From Methanosphaera sp. rholeuAM6 (GTDB taxonomy: Archaea > Methanobacteriota > Methanobacteria > Methanobacteriales > Methanobacteriaceae), in contig MVAA01000098.1 in assembly GCA_003266105.1 (NCBI GenBank), positions 11,998-19,178 on the forward strand: DNA of 7,181 nucleotides. The letters are read 5' to 3'. Below, piece after piece: positions 1-5,943 of the stretch. The notes below the pieces were generated by a model. It saw only the letters and a program-made list of their open reading frames with translations. It did not search any database and was not told the origin of the DNA. Every line of letters starts with the position of its first letter. Positions within the stretch are counted from its first letter, which is position 1. A program made the position numbers and the translations under genes.

Positions 1-206
1 AGGCAAGAAAAACCAAAACCAGAGTGGGAAGAGCTGGTGCAGGTGACTCCGTAACATTACACACACTTAACAGTACTGCTATTGCAACAGAAAGAACTAT
101 ATGCTGTATTCTTGAAAACTATCAGCAGGAAGACGGCAGCATTAAAGTTCCTGAAGTACTGGTACCATACATGAATGGTAAAACTGTTATTGAAGCTAAA
201 AACTAG
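1..206 (+). CDS. serS: Seryl-tRNA synthetase, type 1 (C-terminal fragment)
   Basis: This is the 3' end of a gene that begins before the window; the reading frame runs in from base 3 and stops at TAG 204-206, giving 67 visible residues. The enzyme charges tRNA-Ser with serine in the cytoplasm. The fragment holds the class II motif 3 region, with a LHTLNSTAIATERT stretch followed by ILENYQQEDGSIKVPEVLVPYM. This matches the C-terminal end of ordinary, bacterial-type SerRS, where 'ILENYQ..DGSI.VPEVL.PYM' is typical. A GTG at 24-26 lies inside the fragment and is not a start. The rare type-2 SerRS known from Methanothermobacter and Methanococcus does not end this way, so the assignment to type 1 is fairly firm. 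Catalytic motifs 1 and 2 lie outside the window. Confidence 0.93.
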   Translation, partial: ARKTKTRVGRAGAGDSVTLHTLNSTAIATERTICCILENYQQEDGSIKVPEVLVPYMNGKTVIEAKN

Positions 207-221
207 TTTCAATCATTATTA

Positions 222-243
222 TTTTTTTAAATATTATTTTTTT
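222..243 (+). terminator. Oligo-T terminator after serS
   Basis: Two runs of seven T (222-228 and 237-243) begin 16 nt after the serS stop. Archaeal RNA polymerase stops at such oligo-T tracts without needing a hairpin. A weak AT-rich hairpin (AAATCA 250-255 pairing with TGATTT 267-272) followed by TTTTT at 274-278 may act as a back-up. The call rests on the T tracts and their position only. Confidence 0.6.
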
Positions 244-312
244 CGCCAAAAATCACTTGTTTTAAATGATTTCTTTTTCAATTCCTGTTATATTTATTTT
301 TCAGATATTTTT

Positions 313-326
313 AACAAATATATATA
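313..326 (+). promoter_or_regulatory. Candidate TATA/BRE promoter for the CBS-domain gene
   Basis: AACAAATATATATA resembles an archaeal BRE (A-rich) plus TATA box. It would place a transcription start near 350 and leave a leader of about 90 nt. The surrounding 207-442 gap is so AT-rich that other TATA-like strings occur, for example around 340-357, so the exact box is uncertain. Nothing else is recognisable in this gap apart from the serS terminator. Confidence 0.3.
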
Positions 327-442
327 CTAATTAATACATATCTATTATATAATATAGTAAAATAAAATAATAATTCATACTCTTAATAATTACAAAGTAT
401 CAATTATTCATAATTCTAGTAATATAACAAAGGTGACCAAAA

Positions 443-1279
443 ATGAAAGTAAGCGAAATAATGACTGAAGAAGTACAGGCAGGGTCAGTTCCAGGAGCAG
501 TTCACACAGTTTATGAAATATTTAGGGATAAACACATATCAGGTATACCAATTGTTAAAAAACAAACTGGGGAATTAGTAGGTGTTTTAACTCGTTCAGA
601 TCTTATTAAAAATCCTGATGAAGACCAAATTGCAATGGTGATGACAAGAAATCCGATTACGGCCGCACCAGATGAAGATGTAACTTCCGTAGTTCATAAA
701 ATGATAAATAACAACATTAGAAGAATACCAATTACCGAAGAAAACCAATTGGTTGGTATTGTAACATCATCTGATGTGATTAACAAAGCATTATGGCAAG
801 TAAACAATACGGAACCGGTTGAAAAATACATGGTTCGTAACATACCTACAGTATGGGAGAAAACACCATTGTCTGTAGCATATTCCATATCACATAACTT
901 TGATTTTAAATCAGTCATATCCCTGAATGATGAAAGCAAGGCCGCAGGTATTTTAACGGAAACAGATTTCATTGACGAAAGCAGAATTGTAGAGGAACAG
1001 GAAGTTCATAACAGTTCTGTAAGTACTGAAGGGGACAAATGGACATGGAATAGTCAAAGTGTAATGTATATCCTAAAAAATAAGCTTAAATTCTCTGATA
1101 AGTTGGTTAAGGATGTAACAGGTGAAAAACTCATATCCGTTACACGTAAAACTTCCGTCAAGGAATGTGCAAACATATTGAAAAAGAATAATATAGAACA
1201 GGTACCTGTATTGAACATGTCTGATGAACCTATCGGTCTTATCAGAGCCAGTGATTTAATGAGGGCAATGATTGAATAG
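443..1279 (+). CDS. Protein with four CBS domains (two Bateman modules)
   Basis: A 278-residue soluble protein made only of CBS domains: about residues 1-56 (KVSEIMTEEV ... GVLTRSDLI), 62-116 (MVMTRNPITAAPDEDV ... GIVTSSDVI), 125-180 (a divergent third copy, GILTETDFI) and 220-278 (KDVTGEKLISVTRKTSV ... GLIRASDLM). A polar linker at about 181-215 separates copies three and four. Paired CBS domains form Bateman modules that bind adenosine nucleotides or S-adenosylmethionine and usually report on energy state. With no attached enzyme domain, this is probably a free-standing sensor acting on an unknown partner. The start is well supported by GGTGA at 432-436, six bases before the ATG. The gene is monocistronic and converges with the larE-like gene. 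Family assignment is firm; ligand and partner cannot be read from the sequence. Confidence 0.93.
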   Translation: MKVSEIMTEEVQAGSVPGAVHTVYEIFRDKHISGIPIVKKQTGELVGVLTRSDLIKNPDEDQIAMVMTRNPITAAPDEDVTSVVHKMINNNIRRIPITEENQLVGIVTSSDVINKALWQVNNTEPVEKYMVRNIPTVWEKTPLSVAYSISHNFDFKSVISLNDESKAAGILTETDFIDESRIVEEQEVHNSSVSTEGDKWTWNSQSVMYILKNKLKFSDKLVKDVTGEKLISVTRKTSVKECANILKKNNIEQVPVLNMSDEPIGLIRASDLMRAMIE

Positions 1280-1316
1280 GTAAGAGGGAAAATTCTTATC
1301 TATATACTTTTTCTTT
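1276..1316 (+). terminator. Hairpin between convergent genes, with T tract on the + strand
   Basis: Bases 1276-1285 pair with 1294-1303 in a 10-bp stem containing one G-T wobble (1280/1299), around an 8-nt loop. On the + strand, TTTTTCTTT follows at 1308-1316, as in an intrinsic terminator. The stem contains both stop codons: TAG of the CBS gene (1277-1279) and TAG of the larE-like gene (1302-1300). On the minus strand no T tract follows within the next 20 bases, so larE transcripts probably run into the 3' end of the CBS gene. Confidence 0.5.
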
Positions 1317-2325
1317 CGATATGACGTAGTATGTCATTTAATTTATTTACAAAGTCTTCTGTTGGAAGCATGCTTATTTTACCGTTTTCTTCAATGGTCA
1401 TGTCATCATAAACTATTTTTTCATCATATTTCAATGATTTGTTTAATTCTTTGTCATTCATGATTTTCGCATATGTTTTTTCAAGATTTACTGTGTACGG
1501 TAATTTGTAATAATATCTTCCTTCATCATCAACAGACGCTTCAAGTTTTGTTTTTTCATATCCGGTAACGTCAATGAACACTTTTTTAAATCCGTATTCC
1601 TGAAGGGAATCCCTCAATTCCAGTATCAGTTTTTCATCCAGCAATTCAAGGGGATTATCAACAGTGACGCTTGCAGCATAATCATTGAATCTGACTCGAA
1701 TGTTTTCCTGCTGTAATTTGCTTTTAACAAGTTTTTCAGCATTATAAATCAAATCCAACCTTTTCTGATTTACTTGCTGATCTGTTTTGACTCTTGTTGC
1801 AAGGCATGTTGTATCATAGGAATATTCCAAATTGAAATATTTTATCATCTCATATACTTCATCCTTTGTAATTTTACATTCCACAAGGGGACTGGTCATA
1901 TTATACATTTTTCTTACAAGCACACCGGGTCTGTTCTCCAACAGGTCCGTAATGTTAGTGCCTTCAATGAAGTAATCATAATCCTCAAAGTCGGGCAAAT
2001 TTTGAATGTTGCCATACATCAGTTTACGACATTCAAAACATCGGTCAATACCATTATCGATGAAAGTCTGATTGTTCAGGAAATTTAATTCTATTGTCTT
2101 GTGTCTAAGATTAAATTCTTTCGCTTTCTCTACAGTATAATCAACGAATTCCTTTGGCATCATGTTGTTGTTGACTGTTACCAGCAATGAATCAGGACTT
2201 ACCCTTGACAGGATATATGCAAGCAATGTACTGTCTGAACCTGCACTGAATGCCAATACACATTTTCTGTTTCGTAAAAAATCTTCCAGTATCTCAATTT
2301 TATCTTCAATGCTCATTTCAATCAT
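1300..2325 (-). CDS. LarE-like ATP-dependent sulfurtransferase (PP-loop)
   Basis: A 341-residue protein of the LarE family. LarE enzymes adenylate a substrate with ATP and transfer sulfur to it; in lactate racemase maturation the substrate is the pyridinium biscarboxylate. The PP-loop is at residues 27-32 as SAGSDS, where the usual motif is SGGxDS. A CFEC pair (C96, C99) and C174 in TTCLATRV give three cysteines. C174 aligns with the sacrificial cysteine of the Lactiplantibacillus enzyme, and the CxxC plus third cysteine pattern fits the iron-sulfur, multi-turnover subtype. EGTNITDLLENRPG (121-134) and YGFKKVFIDVTGYE (244-257) are further family motifs. About 65 residues after 275 exceed the usual length of roughly 270. 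The start overlaps the tfuA stop as ATGA (2325-2322); Met4 is an alternative. No larB or larC is visible, and the tfuA coupling suggests a role in thioamidation; that role is inference. Confidence 0.85.
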   Translation of the reverse strand: MIEMSIEDKIEILEDFLRNRKCVLAFSAGSDSTLLAYILSRVSPDSLLVTVNNNMMPKEFVDYTVEKAKEFNLRHKTIELNFLNNQTFIDNGIDRCFECRKLMYGNIQNLPDFEDYDYFIEGTNITDLLENRPGVLVRKMYNMTSPLVECKITKDEVYEMIKYFNLEYSYDTTCLATRVKTDQQVNQKRLDLIYNAEKLVKSKLQQENIRVRFNDYAASVTVDNPLELLDEKLILELRDSLQEYGFKKVFIDVTGYEKTKLEASVDDEGRYYYKLPYTVNLEKTYAKIMNDKELNKSLKYDEKIVYDDMTIEENGKISMLPTEDFVNKLNDILRHIERKSI

Positions 2326-2969
2326 TTGTTTTCTACTAAATTTTTGATATATTCAACCACTTTTATGGCATCCCGATTTTTAATATCATATTTCTTATCC
2401 TTAATATAATTAATTAACGCTGTTATATCCTCCTGTGACAATGAAGATTTCTTAATCACATATGCAAAGGAACGTTTAGGATAATATGTATCCTTGGCAA
2501 TTTTCAAAAGCTCCTTACAATCCTCCCGACCGATAATGCCATCGTCAACTGCAGACTCAAAATTATACTTCATATTTATCCATGGCTCAGACAGTTGCTC
2601 ATATGTATCGGGATTGAGACTAACGGCAACATCATCATCATCAACAATAACGCCACTCTTATAGTCCTCAAAGATACGGCCAACACCAATCATACCATAA
2701 GGATACAGTTCACAGGCACGAAGAGCACCCATACTTGAACCACCAACAACAGTAATGCCACGCTCCAAGGCCTTAAGAATTTCCTTATGGCTAACTGCAG
2801 GACTCTGATGAAAAACACCGTCAATAACACCAATCACTTCAACATCATCCCTGTCTTCAAGCAACTCATAAATGTCTCCACGCTTAACGGGAGGAAGATA
2901 TTCTGCATCAAGAATTTTACGGGCATCATCAAAAGACAATGACAAACCGGTATAAATCACAACACTCAT
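2322..2969 (-). CDS. tfuA: TfuA-like protein, partner of YcaO in thioamide formation
   Basis: A 215-residue protein with a clear TfuA core domain: YLPPVKRGDI (24-33), VIDGVFHQSPAVSHKEIL (48-65), GGSSMGALRACEL (76-88), GMIGVGRIFEDY (92-103) and a DDDDVAVS acidic stretch (110-117). The C-terminal 70 residues are a less conserved, lysine-rich helical part. TfuA works with the ATP-dependent cyclodehydratase-like enzyme YcaO to turn a backbone amide into a thioamide. In methanogens the target is a glycine of McrA in methyl-coenzyme M reductase, and TfuA is thought to help deliver sulfur. No ycaO lies in the window. GGTGAT at 2980-2975 is a strong ribosome-binding site 5 nt before the ATG. The gene overlaps the HD gene upstream and the larE-like gene downstream by ATGA, so the three are probably translated in a coupled way. 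Confidence 0.92.
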   Translation of the reverse strand: MSVVIYTGLSLSFDDARKILDAEYLPPVKRGDIYELLEDRDDVEVIGVIDGVFHQSPAVSHKEILKALERGITVVGGSSMGALRACELYPYGMIGVGRIFEDYKSGVIVDDDDVAVSLNPDTYEQLSEPWINMKYNFESAVDDGIIGREDCKELLKIAKDTYYPKRSFAYVIKKSSLSQEDITALINYIKDKKYDIKNRDAIKVVEYIKNLVENK

Positions 2970-3469
2970 AAGAAATCACCCAAAAGCTCCTCATGCAAAC
3001 TAATCAGCATATCAATGGATTCCCGTTTCATGTTCTTATTGGTCCACTTGTCTATAACAAAATCCAAATCCACCTTAGTTACACCATGAACAAGATTATC
3101 CGCATGAGCAACAATCTTCTCCTCCAAAGTTTCAGGAACATATATTCTATCCGGAAGACCCAACAGCCTTGCTTCGCTACGGGTAATGCCAGCACCAACA
3201 TGACGTTCAGTTATAAGACAGACACGTTCATCAACACCCAAGTCCCTTAAGAGATCTGCACCGATATAGGCATGTTCAATATCGCTTGTTACTGTACGAC
3301 CGACATCATGAAGCATACAACCCGCCTTGACAAGATCAAGGTCAACATCATCATAAAACTTGGTAATATCACATGATCTTTCATAAACAACCCTGCAGTG
3401 GTCAATAATGTAATCGGAACATTCAAGTCTTTTGTATACATCCTCGATTAATAAGTCAACATTATCCAT
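2966..3469 (-). CDS. HD-domain phosphohydrolase, TIGR00295-type
   Basis: A 167-residue cytoplasmic protein with an HD metal-dependent phosphohydrolase domain. The expected ligands are visible: H24, the HD pair H54-D55 in MLHDVGR, H66 in EHAYIG, H90 in ERHVGAG and D124 in AHADNL. The length and the HDVGR/HADN layout match the small archaeal HD family TIGR00295, whose substrate is unknown; nucleotides or phospho-compounds are plausible. The frame stays open upstream to an ATG at 3541, but that would run into the end of the TFE gene and add 24 residues unlike the family. Start 3469 is preferred because GGAG lies 8 nt before it. The stop overlaps the tfuA start as ATGA. Its place between TFE and tfuA suggests co-transcription but gives no clear functional link. 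Confidence 0.9.
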   Translation of the reverse strand: MDNVDLLIEDVYKRLECSDYIIDHCRVVYERSCDITKFYDDVDLDLVKAGCMLHDVGRTVTSDIEHAYIGADLLRDLGVDERVCLITERHVGAGITRSEARLLGLPDRIYVPETLEEKIVAHADNLVHGVTKVDLDFVIDKWTNKNMKRESIDMLISLHEELLGDFL

Positions 3470-3475
3470 CGTATA

Positions 3476-3481
3476 CTCTCC
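3476..3481 (-). promoter_or_regulatory. Ribosome-binding site that fixes the HD-gene start
   Basis: GGAGAG on the minus strand, with its GGAG core 8 nt before the ATG at 3469, supports this start over the ATG at 3541. A run of seven T (3488-3482, minus strand) lies directly upstream. Confidence 0.65.
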
Positions 3482-3521
3482 AAAAAAATAATATTTATTA
3501 AAAATAGTAATGTAGGGGGGA

Positions 3522-4064
3522 TTATTCTTTATTAACAACATAATAAGATTCTAAATTCTTTAAGTCTTTAATGATGTCACTATTATCCTTAAATTCCAGT
3601 TTTTCATTGCATCTAGGACATACAAACTGGAAATCGGATGCTTCATCAAATGGGTATCTGCAACCGTTAGGACAAACAAAGAACATGTTATTCTCTTCAT
3701 ATTCCAATGAATCCTTAATATCCTTGTTATGACGATTATATTGATCCTCAAGAATTTGTGCAGCTTTTCTGGAGTCAAACCTCCAATAGTAAGTAAACCA
3801 TTGGGTTTCAGGATCCTTTTTTCTGGTGTAATTTGCCATTCCAACATCATACATTTTGTATAATATTTTTCTGACAAAGTTCAACTTAATACCGGTAGCT
3901 TCTGCAATCTGTTCATCTGTTACTTCGGCAGTAAATAAGCAGTCTAATATTTTTTCGCTAGTGTCAGCATCACGGGTTACTTCCGATGCCAGTCGTTTAA
4001 CGTTATGTTCATTCAAAAATTTAGAATCGTAATCAAATGTGTATTTAACTTTTTTTCTAGCCAT
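3522..4064 (-). CDS. tfe: Transcription initiation factor TFE, alpha subunit
   Basis: A 180-residue archaeal homologue of the alpha subunit of eukaryotic TFIIE. TFE joins TBP, TFB and RNA polymerase at the promoter and helps open the DNA by contacting the non-template strand and the polymerase clamp. A winged-helix domain covers about residues 20-105 (VTDEQIAEATGIKLNFVRKI, then the wing and TQWFTYYWRF). A short linker helix leads to a zinc ribbon with C131, C135, C149 and C152 (CPNGC ... CPRC). The C-terminal tail is acidic and lysine-rich. Length and domain order are normal for the family. The start lacks a strong GGTGA site, only GAGAG-like bases about 6 nt upstream. The HD gene follows after 52 nt that contain a C6 run and a T7 run, so co-transcription downstream is likely but may be reduced there. 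Confidence 0.95.
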   Translation of the reverse strand: MARKKVKYTFDYDSKFLNEHNVKRLASEVTRDADTSEKILDCLFTAEVTDEQIAEATGIKLNFVRKILYKMYDVGMANYTRKKDPETQWFTYYWRFDSRKAAQILEDQYNRHNKDIKDSLEYEENNMFFVCPNGCRYPFDEASDFQFVCPRCNEKLEFKDNSDIIKDLKNLESYYVVNKE

Positions 4065-4160
4065 TATATCTCTCTTTTTATCTTATAATAACCAATACAA
4101 GTTATTATTCATACTTAAATTGAGTTATCTTCTTCAATTATTATATTATCCTTCAAATCG

Positions 4161-4180
4161 AGATTAATATTTAATTTTGG
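4161..4180 (-). promoter_or_regulatory. Candidate promoter for the TFE gene
   Basis: On the minus strand, CCAAAATTAAATATT (4180-4166) resembles an archaeal BRE plus TATA box and would give a leader of about 80 nt. A second candidate, ATTTAAGTAT at 4120-4111, would give a leader of about 26 nt. Neither can be preferred from sequence alone. The 203-bp gap 4065-4267 holds no gene. Confidence 0.3.
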
Positions 4181-4203
4181 TAAATATTCGTTCTAGAATC
4201 TTT

Positions 4204-4240
4204 ATTTATTCATAGATTAAATTGTCATTTATTTATAGAT
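4204..4240. repeat. Imperfect 14-bp direct repeat, two copies
   Basis: ATTTATTCATAGAT (4204-4217) and ATTTATTTATAGAT (4227-4240) match at 13 of 14 positions, with starts 23 bp apart. They lie just after the CofE-like stop and upstream of the TFE gene. In such AT-rich DNA, chance is a serious alternative; a regulatory role is speculation. Confidence 0.4.
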
Positions 4241-4267
4241 ACCTAATATATTATTATGTTTATATTA

Positions 4268-5110
4268 TTATAAATAATTTGGTTTTCTGATTATAACGGC
4301 CGGAACATGTTCAACACCATCCAACATCTCTACGCTAATTTCATCAAAACCTGTTTTAAAAGTATCCTTCATGTTATACACAGTTTCAAAGAAATTATCA
4401 GATTCATTCCTCTGACAATCTTCACACAAATTAGCCAACATGAACAATTCCTTCAGATTCATATCAGCAGTACTTGCAAGGACAGTGGCTCCAATCCTTT
4501 TGGAAAAAATCCTCACAACGTAACCGAAAACACCGGTATCATTATGGATACCCTCAATTGACAATGGAAGCGTGGTATAGTACCGGCCAAGGAAACTATA
4601 GGTTGGATCGGTATCAATAATCACAACATCAACACTTTTTCCACATTCGTCAAAAATCAACTTCTTAATTATCCGGGCACTTTCACATGGATTGTCTGGA
4701 AGCAATGAAACACAGGAACCGGGAACGTTACTCAAATCCACACCAGCCTCGGCGGTAGGTTGAAGTGCATGTTTTAAACCATACCTTTCCAGTATGAACT
4801 CCTTATGCTTGCGTGCTTCAACAGGCATATTCCTAAGATTTAAAGTAGTACGTCTACCATAACCAAACAATGGACAAAGAATATAACCCCACAGGTACCT
4901 GCACCAAAATTCGGTAATTAAAACAGCTAAAAAACCTGGAGTAAACCCACTTTCATCAACAAGATTGCCCTCAATGGTTGAAATGGGAGTTTCACTGATA
5001 AAAATAATGTCATCATCTTCACAGCAGGATGAAATCTCCATGACAAGATTAGAATAACCTTCATATGGCTTAAAATAACCTGTTTTTATGGCAATAACAT
5101 TAAAATCCAT
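4268..5110 (-). CDS. CofE-like protein (coenzyme F420-0:L-glutamate ligase family, divergent)
   Basis: A 280-residue protein of the F420 ligase (CofE) fold. CofE adds glutamate to F420-0 using GTP and a divalent metal. Family features in the 280-residue numbering are the N-terminal AIKTGYFKP, a TPISTIEGNLVD segment, GVDLSNVPG (123-131), LLPDNPCESARIIKK (136-150), VVIIDTDPTYS (162-172), FGYVVRI (195-201) and ASTADMNLKELFMLAN. Canonical CofE has a DTxGRPWR-like motif after the metal-binding Asp; here the Asp-Thr is kept but the GRPWR part is replaced by DPTYSFLGRYYTT. A hydrophobic, aromatic stretch (about 58-84) and a CEDC pair (229-232) are extra. A TTG at 5149 that overlaps the comA stop would add 13 hydrophobic residues, mostly from an oligo-T tract; Met at 5110 fits the family better, with Met at 5116 also possible. 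This is probably an amide ligase of unknown substrate, co-transcribed with comA. Confidence 0.75.
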   Translation of the reverse strand: MDFNVIAIKTGYFKPYEGYSNLVMEISSCCEDDDIIFISETPISTIEGNLVDESGFTPGFLAVLITEFWCRYLWGYILCPLFGYGRRTTLNLRNMPVEARKHKEFILERYGLKHALQPTAEAGVDLSNVPGSCVSLLPDNPCESARIIKKLIFDECGKSVDVVIIDTDPTYSFLGRYYTTLPLSIEGIHNDTGVFGYVVRIFSKRIGATVLASTADMNLKELFMLANLCEDCQRNESDNFFETVYNMKDTFKTGFDEISVEMLDGVEHVPAVIIRKPNYL

Positions 5111-5145
5111 AATCATCAATAAAAAAAACAGTAATAATGTGGGAA

Positions 5146-5904
5146 TCAAACCTTTCCTAAGGTATCCCCACGAAGGCCACGTCTAAGAGTCTCAAGAGAA
5201 ATAATGTCTGCGCTATTGACATTACCTATATTAACATCGTTGCCGAGGTTAAGAATAAGGTCAATCTGCTGGTTCTTGTTCGGAGCCTCCCACATAATCC
5301 TGGAATTATTAACACTGGAAGAAATCATTTCCAAATCGTCAAATTTGACGTTACCCTTATCATCATAGATTCCAATATTCTTACCGCTTTCTCTACCCTC
5401 AATAATAACCATGTCTGAACCTGACGTTAAATCATTACGGATAAGATCTATTCTGGTGTCAATAGAATATTCATGATCCCTTTCAGGATTTTTCTTACCG
5501 ACTTCACTAAGGGTATAAAAACCCAAATCCTTGGCCTTACGAATAATTTCATCCCTTACATCGGCAGGTATAACTGTTGAACCGTCACTAATCTCAATGG
5601 CACTAAAACCCAAACGGTCAACTTCGGCAAAATATTCATCAACCTTGTTCGCATTGTTTGCAAGTTCAAACAAAGTTCCTCCAGTATAAGATTTAATATC
5701 ATAGGATGCATACAGTTCATTCTTCTGTTGAACAATCTTATCGTCACATAAAATGCTGGTTCCCCACCCGTATTTTATGAAATTAAAGTAGTTGCCGCAT
5801 ACCTTAAGCATATCCTCAACATAGGAATATCCTAAGCCTTTATCAATAACCATTGTACTGCAGTTTATAGTATCAAACTTGTCAAGAAATTCAAACGCTC
5901 TCAT
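5146..5904 (-). CDS. comA: Phosphosulfolactate synthase (coenzyme M biosynthesis)
   Basis: A 252-residue ComA that joins phosphoenolpyruvate and sulfite to give (2R)-phosphosulfolactate, the first step of the PEP-dependent route to coenzyme M, the methyl carrier of methanogenesis. It is a soluble TIM-barrel enzyme. Visible family motifs are VIDKGLGYSYVEDML (19-33), FIKYGWGTS (42-50), YTGGTLFELA (73-82), AIEISDGS (102-109), LSEVGKK (132-138), IIEGRESGKNIGIYD (167-181), MWEAPNK (204-210), NIGNVN (225-230) and LETLRRGLRGDT (237-248). The length matches the methanococcal enzyme of about 250 residues, and no key block is missing. The ATG at 5904 is the only reasonable start, because a stop codon lies three codons upstream in frame. 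The gene is first in a minus-strand unit with the CofE-like gene, 35 nt away. Other coenzyme M genes (comB, comC, comDE) are not in the window. Confidence 0.95.
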   Translation of the reverse strand: MRAFEFLDKFDTINCSTMVIDKGLGYSYVEDMLKVCGNYFNFIKYGWGTSILCDDKIVQQKNELYASYDIKSYTGGTLFELANNANKVDEYFAEVDRLGFSAIEISDGSTVIPADVRDEIIRKAKDLGFYTLSEVGKKNPERDHEYSIDTRIDLIRNDLTSGSDMVIIEGRESGKNIGIYDDKGNVKFDDLEMISSSVNNSRIMWEAPNKNQQIDLILNLGNDVNIGNVNSADIISLETLRRGLRGDTLGKV

Positions 5905-5935
5905 ATCATTTCATCTCATATTATTTAAATAAATC

Positions 5936-5943
5936 TATATAAA
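5936..5943 (-). promoter_or_regulatory. TATA box of comA
   Basis: TTTATATA on the minus strand matches the archaeal TATA consensus. It ends 31 nt before the comA ATG, predicting a start near 5913 and a very short leader of about 9 nt. A 12-bp palindrome, TATTTTAAAATA (5957-5968), lies just upstream and could be a regulator site or part of the AT-rich background. Confidence 0.5.

Noticed and set aside
207..442. Possible small RNA or tRNA in the serS-CBS gap
   Set aside because: No cloverleaf, no GC-rich stem and no tRNA-like TTCRA box were found; stable archaeal RNAs normally stand out as GC-rich in such genomes.
694..972. 92-codon minus-strand frame inside the CBS gene
   Set aside because: It lies wholly opposite a well-supported CBS-domain coding region with a strong ribosome-binding site; no family features.
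1774..2088. 104-codon + strand frame opposite the larE-like gene
   Set aside because: It is antisense to the CxxC and motif region of the LarE-like protein, and its translation is rich in Ile, Phe and Cys as expected of a shadow frame.
3470..3541. 24-residue N-terminal extension of the HD protein from ATG 3541
   Set aside because: It would overlap the end of TFE and cover the C6 and T7 runs; the ATG at 3469 has a ribosome-binding site and matches the family start.
3560..3877. 105-codon minus-strand frame inside the TFE gene
   Set aside because: It is out of frame with the TFE winged helix and zinc ribbon, which are clearly coding.
4191..4198. TTCTAGAA palindrome in the TFE upstream gap
   Set aside because: An 8-bp palindrome is expected by chance at this base composition, and it has no partner site.
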